From the NCBI GenBank assembly GCA_021158055.1, contig JAGGVJ010000021.1, positions 1 through 16,328 of the forward strand: 16,328 nucleotides of DNA, given 5' to 3'. Numbering within the stretch: the stretch's first letter is position 1; each line of letters starts with the position of its first letter. Both the position numbers and the translations under genes were made by a program. Source of the stretch: Candidatus Iainarchaeum sp. (GTDB lineage Archaea; Iainarchaeota; Iainarchaeia; JAGGVJ01). Under the pieces are notes generated by a model. That model had not been told where the DNA came from. It did no database searches and worked only from the letters and a program-made list of their open reading frames with translations. Below are positions 7,209 to 14,253 of this stretch, piece by piece.

Positions 7209-8741
7209 TCATTCAACTGACTGGATAATGATTTTTTTAAGTACCACAGGGTGCCGTTTTTCAAGGTAGCTGATTGCCGATTCAAGCTTTTGCTTGTTTT
7301 CAGCATGCACTTCAAACAAAATGTCTCCCTTATGCACTTTTTCTCCCACGACCTTGTGAAAGTACAAGCCTGCCTTTTTGTCTTTCGGCGAACCCGCGAT
7401 CCTTGCAAGAAGGTTTGTTTTTTTGTTGCTTATCTGTTCAATGTAACCCTCTCTTTTTGAGAGCACATTTTTTTTGTATTCTGCAAGCTTGATTGATTTT
7501 GAAGTCACGGTTGATTTCCCGCCCTGCATCTTGATTATCTCGCGCATTTTTTTAAGGGCCAGGCCGTTTTCAATTGTTTTTTTTGCAAGGTCAAATCCGT
7601 TTCCCTTTTCCGCTTTCCCGGTCATTTCCAAGAGCACTCCGGCAAGCTCGCATGACTTTTCCCCAAGATCGTCGAAAATTTCTCCTTCAAGGGTCCGCAG
7701 AACAGCCCTTGCCTCGAGAGCCGGCCCGACAGCCCTTCCGATTGGCTGGTCTCCCTTTGTAATCAATGCCTCTGTTTTTATGCCGAGCCGTTTTCCTATC
7801 TCAACAAAATCGTCTGCAAGTGCTTTTGCGTTTTTAAGGGTTTTTACTTTGGTGTCAGGGCCCATCGGAATGTCAATTATCAGGTGGTTTGACCCGACAG
7901 ACGCCTTTTTGGCCATGACGCTTGCAATGACCTGTCCGCGGGGGTCTGCCCTCAACGGGTGCTCCACTTTGATGATTATGTCATCTGCGGGTGCAAGGCT
8001 CACCGCCCCGCCCCACGTGATAACAGCGCCGATTTTGTTTGTTATGCTCTTTATTTTTTCAAGGGGCAAATCCACAGGGCACAACACCTCCATGGTGTCT
8101 GCGGTTCCGGCAGCGCTTGTAATTGAACGCGAGGAAGTTTTCGGCATGCATAAACCGTTTGCAGCAAGTATTGGGACCACAAGCATTGTGGTTCTGTTTC
8201 CCGCCACGCCGCCGATGCAGTGCTTGTCCACAATTAGCGGCTTTTCAAATTTGATTTTTTCCCCGGAGTCAATTATCGCCCTGGTCATGTATTCAACTTC
8301 ATCCATGTTCAAGTCATTTATGTACATGGCCGTGACAAAGGCAGCGAGTTCAATTTGGCTCAAATTGTTTTCAATTATATCATTTACTATCTTGTATATC
8401 TCGGATTTTTCAAGAACCTGGTCGTTCATTTTCTTTTTTATGTACAGCATCGACTCCGGCGGTGAAGAGGGCTCAAGGAAAATTTCCTGCCCTTCTTTCA
8501 GGTTCAGTTTTTCGGCAAGCTCAAGTGACACGCCCACTTCGTCTTCTTTGACAAGCCGCGTGGTTTCGTTTACAATTGCTGTTATGTCATCGTTGTTTGC
8601 GCCGCAGACCTTTACGCGGTCTTCGATGTTTATCCCGAGTTCTTTCATGTCATTCGGGTGCATTACAATGACAAGGGGACCGCCTGTCGTAAGGTCTAAA
8701 AGTTTCACTTTGACTGGTATCGAATAAATCTTGACTTCCAT
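7209..8741 (-). CDS. AMP phosphorylase (archaeal DeoA family)
   Basis: The enzyme phosphorolyses AMP (and often CMP/UMP) to ribose-1,5-bisphosphate plus the free base, the first step of the archaeal nucleotide-to-RuBP route. The 510 aa match the archaeal length of about 500. Residues 1-90 are the extra N-terminal domain of the archaeal enzyme. The alpha domain and phosphate/nucleotide core follow: DKHCIGGVAGNRTT (172-185), KTSSRSITSAAGTADTMEVL (201-220), WGGAVSLAPADD (243-254) and GDQPIGRAVGPALEA (330-344). The C-terminal alpha/beta domain has SPKDKKAGLYFHKVVGEKVH (451-470). Bacterial thymidine phosphorylases lack the N-terminal domain. The start at 8741 gives MEVKIYSIPV, as expected. It lies 104 nt after the isomerase gene and appears to have its own promoter. 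Confidence 0.94.
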   Translation of the reverse strand: MEVKIYSIPVKVKLLDLTTGGPLVIVMHPNDMKELGINIEDRVKVCGANNDDITAIVNETTRLVKEDEVGVSLELAEKLNLKEGQEIFLEPSSPPESMLYIKKKMNDQVLEKSEIYKIVNDIIENNLSQIELAAFVTAMYINDLNMDEVEYMTRAIIDSGEKIKFEKPLIVDKHCIGGVAGNRTTMLVVPILAANGLCMPKTSSRSITSAAGTADTMEVLCPVDLPLEKIKSITNKIGAVITWGGAVSLAPADDIIIKVEHPLRADPRGQVIASVMAKKASVGSNHLIIDIPMGPDTKVKTLKNAKALADDFVEIGKRLGIKTEALITKGDQPIGRAVGPALEARAVLRTLEGEIFDDLGEKSCELAGVLLEMTGKAEKGNGFDLAKKTIENGLALKKMREIIKMQGGKSTVTSKSIKLAEYKKNVLSKREGYIEQISNKKTNLLARIAGSPKDKKAGLYFHKVVGEKVHKGDILFEVHAENKQKLESAISYLEKRHPVVLKKIIIQSVE

Positions 8742-8805
8742 TTCTTCAGCTCCGTAACCGGTTTTGGTTGTTTGCAGTTTCTTTTGTTTTTCAGTGATCT
8801 GGTTG

Positions 8806-8820
8806 TTTTTTTATACATTT
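8806..8820 (-). promoter_or_regulatory. Candidate TATA box for AMP phosphorylase
   Basis: On the minus strand, AAATGTATAAAAAAA sits in the gap between the isomerase stop and the phosphorylase start. It predicts a start of transcription near 8786, giving a leader of about 45 nt before ATG 8741. Transcription from the isomerase promoter may also read through. Confidence 0.45.
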
Positions 8821-8845
8821 TTTACAGGTGATGTGAACTTGTTTT

Positions 8846-9775
8846 TCAAAGCGTGTTTAGTTCTGCTGCGTCCCGAACCATTGACGAAATGAATGTTTGA
8901 GGGGTAAGCACGCCCATCTCGCAGATTATTCCGCGCACGAGTTCGATTTCAGTGCAGTCAAAAGCAGGGTTCAGCACTTTCAGGTTTTTTTGAAGCGCTG
9001 ATTTTATCACTTCAAGGGAACTCCTGTTTTCTATGGGTTCAAGAAAGCCCTGCAAAGTCAAAGGGTCAAACTTGTGCGACGAAGTGCACACGTAATGGTG
9101 CGCTTCCTCTGCCTTTGCAGCAAGGGAAATAAGCGACGTGCCTATTTTGTTCACCACGAAACCGTCGGAAGTAATCGCGTCTGCGCCTGAAAAAAACAAA
9201 TCAACGTCATTCATTATGTGACGCGCGGCAGAATCAACTATGAGAGTTGTGTTTATGCCGTAGGTTGAGAGTTCTTTTGCGCTTATCCTTCCCTGAAAAA
9301 GCGGCCGTGTTTCAGTGCATATGACACTGAATTTTTTTCCCTTGTCAAACGCCCTTTTAATCACGGCCATTACTGTGTTACTGTGGCAGTGAATCAGGAT
9401 GGTGCTGTTGTCCGGGATAAGGTTTGAGCCAAACTCGCTTATTTTTTCGTGTTCTTTCGGGAGTCTTAAGAGATAATCTTTGCAGGCGGAAATAGTCTTG
9501 TTTTTTCTTTTTTCAAATTCTTTTTCCTTTCCGGCTTTCAGTATGATGTACTTCAATGCGTTTCTGAGCATCGGTTCGGTTGGCCTTGAAGACGCAAGGA
9601 TTTTCGCGTTTTTTTCAAGTCCGGCCATGAATCCTTTTGCAGGTTCTTTTTCTGTTTCCCTTGCCCAGTAAAGAACAGCGCGCACTGCTTCTTTTGCAAC
9701 ATTTCGCGCCCCCTGAATTTCAAGGCGCTTTATTTTGCCGGCAGAGATCCTGATTTTGTTTTTTGTGTTTTGCAT
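8846..9775 (-). CDS. Ribose-1,5-bisphosphate isomerase
   Basis: It converts alpha-D-ribose-1,5-bisphosphate from AMP phosphorylase to ribulose-1,5-bisphosphate, the RuBisCO substrate. The 309-aa protein belongs to the eIF2B / methylthioribose-1-phosphate isomerase family: an N-terminal helical part with ASSRPTEPMLRNAL (61-74), then IHCHSNTV (128-135) containing the catalytic Cys130, TETRPLFQGRISAKEL (154-169), FFSGADAI (194-201) with catalytic Asp199, VNKIGTSLISLAAK (208-221), and a C-terminal segment with NPAFDCTE (269-276). The length and motifs fit archaeal R15P isomerase better than eIF2B subunits or MTNA, and the neighbouring AMP phosphorylase supports this strongly. It is the first gene of a minus-strand cluster. 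A weak AT-rich box on the minus strand (about 9810-9820) could be its promoter. Confidence 0.93.
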   Translation of the reverse strand: MQNTKNKIRISAGKIKRLEIQGARNVAKEAVRAVLYWARETEKEPAKGFMAGLEKNAKILASSRPTEPMLRNALKYIILKAGKEKEFEKRKNKTISACKDYLLRLPKEHEKISEFGSNLIPDNSTILIHCHSNTVMAVIKRAFDKGKKFSVICTETRPLFQGRISAKELSTYGINTTLIVDSAARHIMNDVDLFFSGADAITSDGFVVNKIGTSLISLAAKAEEAHHYVCTSSHKFDPLTLQGFLEPIENRSSLEVIKSALQKNLKVLNPAFDCTEIELVRGIICEMGVLTPQTFISSMVRDAAELNTL

Positions 9776-10164
9776 GCAATTTAATAAAGTAAAAAGAGGT
9801 TATTAATTTTGCCCCATATTGCTTTAGTTTTATTTCTGCGTTGTTTTAGTTTTGCTTTTGCGGATTATCTTGTTGTTTCAGATTTGCCGGCACATTATCC
9901 GGGAGGGTTTTACCGTTACAGCATCGCGGTTTTTTTAAAAAAGCGCAGTTTGTAGCATTTATTTAAATACTTCTTTAGTCATAGAATATGCAATAGTCAT
10001 TGCGCAAAAGAGTGTGTTGCATGTCCGCGGTCCAGTGCCGGGTTCAATAGTACAGCATAGCTTTTTGTGGGGTTAAGGAACCGCATGCTGTTTGTTTTTC
10101 TTTTGCAGGAGAGCTGCAGTTTAATGCACTGGTTTTTGGATAATACGTTTCTTGGAGGGTTCTT
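9776..10164. other. 389-bp divergent intergenic region with leader hairpins before ftsZ
   Basis: No protein gene is supported here. On the plus strand a good TATA-like box (ATTTATTTAAATAC, 9957-9970) predicts a start near 9990. That leaves about 175 nt before ftsZ, unusually long in a genome where other leaders look short. Directly at the predicted start, ATGCAA (9988-9993) pairs with TTGCAT (10017-10022). Further on, CAGCAT (10053-10058) pairs with ATGCTG (10085-10090), enclosing GGTT/AACC, and is followed by a T-rich run (10091-10104) that looks like a terminator or attenuator. A 9-codon frame with ATG 10021 and TAG at 10048-10050 lies between. It could be a regulated ftsZ leader or a small RNA of about 115 nt; no known RNA family was recognised. 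Confidence 0.4.
10154..10160 (+). promoter_or_regulatory. Ribosome binding site of ftsZ
   Basis: GGAGGGT ends 4 nt before ATG 10165. It is the strongest Shine-Dalgarno match on the plus strand here and fixes the ftsZ start. Confidence 0.8.
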
Positions 10165-11292
10165 ATGAAATCAATCATAAAAAAAGCAGTTAAAAACGCC
10201 AAAAAAGACACTGTAAAAAAAAGCAGGATAGCAGTTGACGATGATGACGAGCTTATAAATATTCTTGAAAGATGCTCTGCGAGAATAAAAGTGGTTGGTG
10301 CAGGCGGTTCAGGAAACAACACGCTTAACAGGATGGTTGAAATCGGAATTGTCGGCGCAACAACCCTTGCAATCAACACTGACGCACAGCACCTTGTGAA
10401 CACGAAATCCGACTCAAGGCTTTTGCTTGGGCAGGAAATCACAAAAGGGCTCGGGGCAGGTTCAAACCCGGAAATAGGGGAAGCTGCGGCCAGGGAAAAC
10501 ATTGACGAGTTGAAAGAACTGCTCAAGGGAAACGACATGGTATTCATCACCGGCGGAATGGGCGGCGGGACAGGAACCGGAAGCGCTCCCGTTGTTGCAG
10601 AAGTCGCAAAAGACCTTGGCATGCTGACAGTCGCAGTAGTCACACTGCCTTTCTCGGTCGAGGGAAACAGAAGGCGGGACAACGCGCTTGAAGGGCTCAA
10701 CAAGCTCAAAAAACACGCTGACACAGTGATTATTATTCCAAACGACAAGCTTCTTGAAGTCGCACCCGACCTGCCGATAACAGCAGCGTTCAAGGTGGCA
10801 GACGAAGTGCTTGTCAACGCAGTAAAAGGGATAACAGAAATGATCACAAAACCAGGTCTTGTAAACCTTGACTTTTCAGACCTCAAGACAATCCTCAACC
10901 ACGGCGGAGCCGCAATGATCGGCCTCGGGGAATCGGAGGGACAGGAAACAGGCGAGGCAAGAGCCCTTGAAGCAATTGAAAACGCTTTGAGTTCACCTCT
11001 TCTTGACGTTGACATAACTGATGCTTCAAGAGCGCTCATCAATGTCACCGGCGGAAACAGCATGACCTTAAGGGAAGCGGAAATGATTGTCGAGGCAGTC
11101 AGTTCAAGGATTCACCCGAACGCCCACATAATCTGGGGTGCAATGATTGACGAGGAAGTCACCAAAAACACCATTCAGGCAATGGTTGTGATAAGCGGAG
11201 CCAGATTCCCGTACCTTGAAGACGGGGGAACAATGCAGAAAGCCACTGATGCCAAAGAGGGAGTGGACCTGGAACTTGATTACGTGGACTGA
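10165..11292 (+). CDS. ftsZ: Cell division protein FtsZ
   Basis: FtsZ is the tubulin-like GTPase that polymerises into the division ring. The 375-aa protein has a lysine- and Asp-rich N-terminal extension (1-38), then IKVVGAGGSGNNTLNRM (41-57), NTDAQHL (71-77), the tubulin signature GGMGGGTGTGSAPVVA (130-145), TLPFSVEGNRR (160-170), PNDKL (192-196) and the T7 synergy loop NLDFSDLK (234-241) with the catalytic acids Asp236 and Asp239. The C-terminal domain ends after FPYLEDGG; a short acidic tail, DLELDYVD, closes the protein and may bind partners such as SepF. All catalytic residues are intact. secE begins 26 nt downstream, so the two are probably cotranscribed, as in many archaea. Confidence 0.97.
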   Translation: MKSIIKKAVKNAKKDTVKKSRIAVDDDDELINILERCSARIKVVGAGGSGNNTLNRMVEIGIVGATTLAINTDAQHLVNTKSDSRLLLGQEITKGLGAGSNPEIGEAAARENIDELKELLKGNDMVFITGGMGGGTGTGSAPVVAEVAKDLGMLTVAVVTLPFSVEGNRRRDNALEGLNKLKKHADTVIIIPNDKLLEVAPDLPITAAFKVADEVLVNAVKGITEMITKPGLVNLDFSDLKTILNHGGAAMIGLGESEGQETGEARALEAIENALSSPLLDVDITDASRALINVTGGNSMTLREAEMIVEAVSSRIHPNAHIIWGAMIDEEVTKNTIQAMVVISGARFPYLEDGGTMQKATDAKEGVDLELDYVD

Positions 11293-11318
11293 AATGCAAA
11301 ACTGATTAAGGTGTTTTA

Positions 11319-11534
11319 ATGGTTAAAAGAATTGGAAAATTGTTTACTGGGATAAAAAGTTACCTGAAAAATTTTATTGCTTCGTCAAAAAGGGTGCTTA
11401 AGATTTCAAAAAAGCCGTCCGGTCCCGAGTTTAAAAGAATTGCCCAGATAACCGGAATCGGATCTTTTCTCATCGGAATGGTCGGATTTGTGATTTACTT
11501 GGCTTTTAATGTGGTTAAATTGATTGCTCTTTGA
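11319..11534 (+). CDS. secE: Preprotein translocase subunit SecE (Sec61-gamma)
   Basis: This 71-aa protein has a basic amphipathic N-terminal half (residues 1-42, including SGPEFKRIAQITG around 34-46) and one membrane helix (about 44-68, with GSFLIGMVGFVIYLAF). That is the size and shape of archaeal SecE, which clamps SecY in the protein-conducting channel. GGTG at 11311-11314 precedes ATG 11319 and may act as the ribosome binding site. Its position between ftsZ and spt5 is the classic archaeal arrangement and raises confidence for such a small gene. A T-rich stretch after the stop (11548-11576) probably ends the ftsZ-secE transcript. Confidence 0.92.
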   Translation: MVKRIGKLFTGIKSYLKNFIASSKRVLKISKKPSGPEFKRIAQITGIGSFLIGMVGFVIYLAFNVVKLIAL

Positions 11535-11764
11535 TGGATAGATCAATTGCTTTTTGATTTGTTTTGATTTGGTTGCTTGTTTGCCTGTGGTTTTCGGCTA
11601 AACAACCATTTTTAATAATCAATTGCCTTTAGTATTTTAGTTATATCCTTTAGTGTATATTATTATTTTTAAATGAATTATTATTCTAATGATAATGGAT
11701 CATGTTTAACAATAATGTATTATATTTAACAATGATGACAAATTATTTTTAACGGACTGATTTT
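11535..11764 (+). promoter_or_regulatory. AT-rich region with spt5 promoter and short direct repeats
   Basis: No gene is seen in these 230 bp. T-rich tracts come first, then very AT-rich DNA. ATGTTTAACAATAATG (11702-11717) is repeated as ATATTTAACAATGATG (11722-11737) at 20-bp spacing, and TTTAAC occurs once more at 11748-11753. The second copy includes TATATTTAA (about 11721-11729), which predicts a transcript start near 11751, 14 nt before the spt5 ATG. The repeats may be a regulator binding site overlapping the TATA box, or may simply reflect low complexity. Confidence 0.4.
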
Positions 11765-12211
11765 ATGATTTACAGTGTTAGAACAACAGTCGGACAGGAA
11801 AAAACAGTCGCTGATATGATAACAAGGCGCGCCAAGCAACAAAATGCACCCATATATTCGGTTTCAATAATCGACAATTTGAGAGGGTACGTGCTTGTGG
11901 AATCAGAGTCAGAAGTAGTTGTAAGAACAGCTATTTTTGACATGTCCCATGTCAAGGGAGTGATTTCCGGTTCAATGGAAATGAAAGACGTTGCTCACCT
12001 GTTTGAAGCAAAGCCGATTTTGAGCGGTGTTGAAGTCGGTGCCTTAATCGAACTTGTGGCGGGACCGTTCAAGGGAGAACGCGGCAAAGTAAAACGAATT
12101 GACAACACAAAAGAAGAAATAACCATTGAACTGATTGAGTCAGCGGTTCCGATCCCGATAACCGTCAAGTCAAACTACATAAAAGTGATTGACAAGGGAA
12201 AAGGAAAATAA
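11765..12211 (+). CDS. spt5: Transcription elongation factor Spt5
   Basis: Spt5 (archaeal NusG) binds the RNA polymerase clamp and keeps the enzyme processive. The 148-aa protein has an NGN domain (residues 1-82) beginning MIYSVRTTVGQEKTVADMI, with GYVLVES (41-47) and the strand VKGVIS (63-68), followed by a KOW domain (about 88-143) with GALIELVAGPFKGERGKVKR (92-111). That is the typical archaeal size and layout. It lies after secE but behind its own AT-rich promoter region. The ribosomal protein L11/L1 genes that follow in many archaea are missing; a minus-strand glycosidase ends 4 nt after the spt5 stop. Confidence 0.95.
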   Translation: MIYSVRTTVGQEKTVADMITRRAKQQNAPIYSVSIIDNLRGYVLVESESEVVVRTAIFDMSHVKGVISGSMEMKDVAHLFEAKPILSGVEVGALIELVAGPFKGERGKVKRIDNTKEEITIELIESAVPIPITVKSNYIKVIDKGKGK

Positions 12212-12215
12212 GGGC

Positions 12216-13346
12216 TTAATTTTTAGGTTTAGATGAAAGAATAATACCGGAATCTTTAAAATATTTTTTCGCGGCAATTGTCCATAACTGCGGATCGCAC
12301 CCTCCTTTTTTGATTTCAGGATTATTTAAGATAAATGTTTCAGGGGCAGTGTCCAGTTTTGATTTAATCCTTAAACTTACTTCTTCCACGTGTTTCAGGC
12401 TTTTTGCAAGACCTGCAAATTTATATTTTTCCGCCCAGATTCTGTGTTTTGCTGCCCCGCTGTTAATTATTGCCTGTTCAAAAGGCCAGACTGCCCTGGA
12501 ATGATACTCTGATTTTATGTTATCTGCTGCTTTTCGTTCAAGTGTCCTGTACCCGATGGGTGTTTCAAGTTTTTTTGATGTTTCAATAATTCCTTCCAGT
12601 TGTTTGTTTTTCAGGTCCCCGGGTTCAAGGTAAAAAAGCATGTGCAGGAAATCAGAGTTTATTGCTTCAATAGGTCCTTCTTTGTCAAGGGCAATGTAAA
12701 ATTTGTTTGATTTTTGTTCATATAATTTTTCCATGCCCTTCATCATTTTTTCCGCAACCCTGAAATATTCGGGGTTTAATAGTTTTGCAGCGCATTTCAT
12801 TCCCTGCATATTCTGGACATGCGCCAACAAGTAGCACACAGGATAAGCAGGTTCGCCGTTTTTCCTGTTTATTATTTCAGAATCTTTCCAGTAAGTTACT
12901 TTTAATGCAAATTTTTTTGCATTGCAGAATTTTGGGTCTTCCATGAATAGGTTATTTTGATTGAGATGGGAGATGATATATTTTGTTGCATTTTCTATGT
13001 TTTTCTTTTGGCGCTCTGCCAGACTTTTATCACCAGTCAAATCTATATAAAATTTGTGCCCTATCAGGAACAGGGCGGTTGTATCGCAGGCATTAAATTT
13101 GGTTGTTAATCCTCCCCAGTTTGCCGCAGGATATTCATGAACTATTTTACCGGGTTCTTCCCCGCTTTTAGGGTTTTTGTTTACCCCTTGTTCATGAGTG
13201 CAGAAATTGAGCTGGCTTTTAAGCATTTTTGAGTTTCTGGAAAGAATTGCGGATATAATACTGTCTCTTGTAAAATTTTTTGGAAAATTAGGAAGACCTG
13301 CATTATAGAGAGTGAATCCCAGATATTTTGTTTTGAGTCTCTCCAT
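12216..13346 (-). CDS. Six-hairpin glycosidase, debranching-enzyme-like
   Basis: The 376-aa protein resembles the catalytic (alpha/alpha)6 barrel of amylo-alpha-1,6-glucosidases and related GH15/GH63-type enzymes. Motifs in order: NFTRDSIISAIL (24-35), NACDTTALFLIGHKFYIDLT (85-104), YWKDSEIIN (152-160), a segment AINSDFLHMLFYLEPGDL (228-245), IGYRTLERKA (264-273), YHSRAVWPFEQAII (281-294) and GGCDPQLWTIAA (348-359). Acidic residues in TRDS, the YLEPGD segment and WPFE are candidates for catalysis, not assigned further. There is no signal peptide and no N-terminal beta domain, so it is probably cytoplasmic, acting on a glycogen-like or trehalose-like glucan; the substrate is unknown. It appears more AT-rich than the neighbouring core genes and intrudes in a conserved neighbourhood, suggesting transfer. 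The transcript is probably leaderless. Confidence 0.75.
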   Translation of the reverse strand: MERLKTKYLGFTLYNAGLPNFPKNFTRDSIISAILSRNSKMLKSQLNFCTHEQGVNKNPKSGEEPGKIVHEYPAANWGGLTTKFNACDTTALFLIGHKFYIDLTGDKSLAERQKKNIENATKYIISHLNQNNLFMEDPKFCNAKKFALKVTYWKDSEIINRKNGEPAYPVCYLLAHVQNMQGMKCAAKLLNPEYFRVAEKMMKGMEKLYEQKSNKFYIALDKEGPIEAINSDFLHMLFYLEPGDLKNKQLEGIIETSKKLETPIGYRTLERKAADNIKSEYHSRAVWPFEQAIINSGAAKHRIWAEKYKFAGLAKSLKHVEEVSLRIKSKLDTAPETFILNNPEIKKGGCDPQLWTIAAKKYFKDSGIILSSKPKN

Positions 13347-13364
13347 AAACTTAATTTGATTTAA

Positions 13365-13380
13365 GTTATATATATTTGTT
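13365..13380 (-). promoter_or_regulatory. TATA box of the glycosidase gene; leaderless start
   Basis: On the minus strand AACAAATATATATAAC is centred about 25 nt before ATG 13346, which places the transcript start on the ATG itself. Between box and start lies an inverted repeat, CTTAA-6 nt-TTAAG (13350-13365), that could serve as an operator. Confidence 0.5.
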
Positions 13381-13397
13381 AAATATTTTCAAAGCGA

Positions 13398-13407
13398 TTT
13401 ATTAAAT
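13398..13407 (+). promoter_or_regulatory. Candidate TATA box of the HEPN gene
   Basis: TTTATTAAAT predicts a start near 13429, about 10 nt before ATG 13439. The overlapping TTTTAATAG (13409-13417) would instead give a leaderless transcript. This 92-bp gap is divergent with the glycosidase promoter. Confidence 0.35.
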
Positions 13408-13438
13408 GTTTTAATAGTTCTTTGAGAGAGATTATATC

Positions 13439-14137
13439 ATGGCACCTGTCAGCACCGCGGGAGACAGCGGATTTCTCGGGTTTATAATCGCGGTTTTTGC
13501 GATTCTTTTTGCGTCGTACATAATTTCCGAAGTTTTTCGGCTTTTTGACTTCTTGTCTATCTTTCTGCTTTTGTCGTTTTCTGCAGTCGCAGCCAAATTT
13601 TTGCTGTTTTCAGGGGAAAATGCAGATTCTTCAAAGCCGTGGATGGGCAGAAAAGAGATTATTTTTGAAGGGGTGGCAAGCAAAGAGCCAAAACCGTTCA
13701 GGCCTGAAAAGACAGCGGAACAAGTGCCTGAAATAGAAGTCAAGGGCAGTAAAATTGTTTCCTTTGATGTTGAAGACGACTATGTTGTCATGATCCGCGA
13801 CCTTCTTTCAAAAGCAGAAGGGCAAATCAAGGAAGGCTGGTTTGAAGAATCCGTTTCAAACTGCCGGCTTGTCTTAAGCTACTTTCTGCAAAGGCTTTGC
13901 GAGGCCTACGACGTGGAATACTCCCGCGATGACTGGGGGGAAATAGTCCCCAAGCTTGAAATGAAGGGTGTCCACCTGCCTTACGAAAGGATATGGTGGA
14001 TTAACCGCGAGCGCGCAAGCATCCAGCACCCCAACTTCGAGAAAACAACGGAAGAAGAGGCAATGCAGGCGCTGGAGATTACAAAACAAGTCCTGGCAGG
14101 CGTGGAAGCCCAAAAATTGGGGTTTAAAGCGAAATAA
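13439..14137 (+). CDS. Membrane-anchored HEPN-domain protein
   Basis: The 232-aa protein starts with two likely membrane helices (about residues 12-30 and 37-57), separated by a short loop, so both ends probably face the cytoplasm. A charged linker (58-112) follows. Residues 115-222 form an all-helical domain of the HEPN / DUF4145 type: DLLSKAEGQIKEGWFEESVSN region (121-141), CRLVLSYFLQRLCEAYDVEY (142-161), and WWINRERASIQHPNFEKTTE (186-205), then EEAMQALEITKQVL (206-219). R192 and H197 form the R-x4-H motif found in HEPN ribonucleases; the 'RxxxxHP..T.EEA..AL' pattern is typical. HEPN domains occur in toxins, RNA processing and defence, but no antitoxin or nucleotidyltransferase gene is adjacent, so the role is open. 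Its transcript ends at a strong hairpin shared with the next gene. Confidence 0.7.
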   Translation: MAPVSTAGDSGFLGFIIAVFAILFASYIISEVFRLFDFLSIFLLLSFSAVAAKFLLFSGENADSSKPWMGRKEIIFEGVASKEPKPFRPEKTAEQVPEIEVKGSKIVSFDVEDDYVVMIRDLLSKAEGQIKEGWFEESVSNCRLVLSYFLQRLCEAYDVEYSRDDWGEIVPKLEMKGVHLPYERIWWINRERASIQHPNFEKTTEEEAMQALEITKQVLAGVEAQKLGFKAK

Positions 14138-14181
14138 ATCACGCAAAGTGGAATAAATTACGTGCAAAAAATAAAAAACAG

Positions 14182-14222
14182 AAAAAGCAACAGCCGGATA
14201 CAAGCCCCGACCGTTGCTTTTT
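14182..14222. terminator. Bidirectional terminator, 10-bp perfect stem
   Basis: AAAAAGCAAC (14182-14191) and GTTGCTTTTT (14213-14222) are perfect inverted repeats around a 21-nt loop. Each strand ends the stem in T5. It lies between the convergent HEPN gene (stop at 14137) and the thioredoxin-fold gene (stop at 14254), so it can serve both. Confidence 0.75.
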
Positions 14223-14253
14223 AGCTATGTTGTTGTGCATTTTTCAATTGTTC

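Noticed and set aside
7474-8727. Long open frame on the plus strand (417 codons) opposite AMP phosphorylase
   Set aside because: It lies wholly antisense to a gene with clear family motifs and its translation is Ser/Pro/Phe-rich with no recognisable motif; it is a by-product of the codon bias of the opposite strand.
10030-10062. tRNA-like T-loop (GGTTCAAT) upstream of ftsZ
   Set aside because: The flanking bases do not form a T stem, and no acceptor, D or anticodon arm can be drawn around it.
10044-11063. Long minus-strand open frame (339 codons) opposite ftsZ
   Set aside because: It is antisense to an intact FtsZ, is low-complexity Ser/Pro-rich, and has no promoter or ribosome binding site.
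14192-14212. Loop of the 14182-14222 hairpin as an integron-type recombination site
   Set aside because: No integrase, no paired R'/R'' core sites and no cassette array; its place between convergent genes with T5 on both sides fits a terminator.
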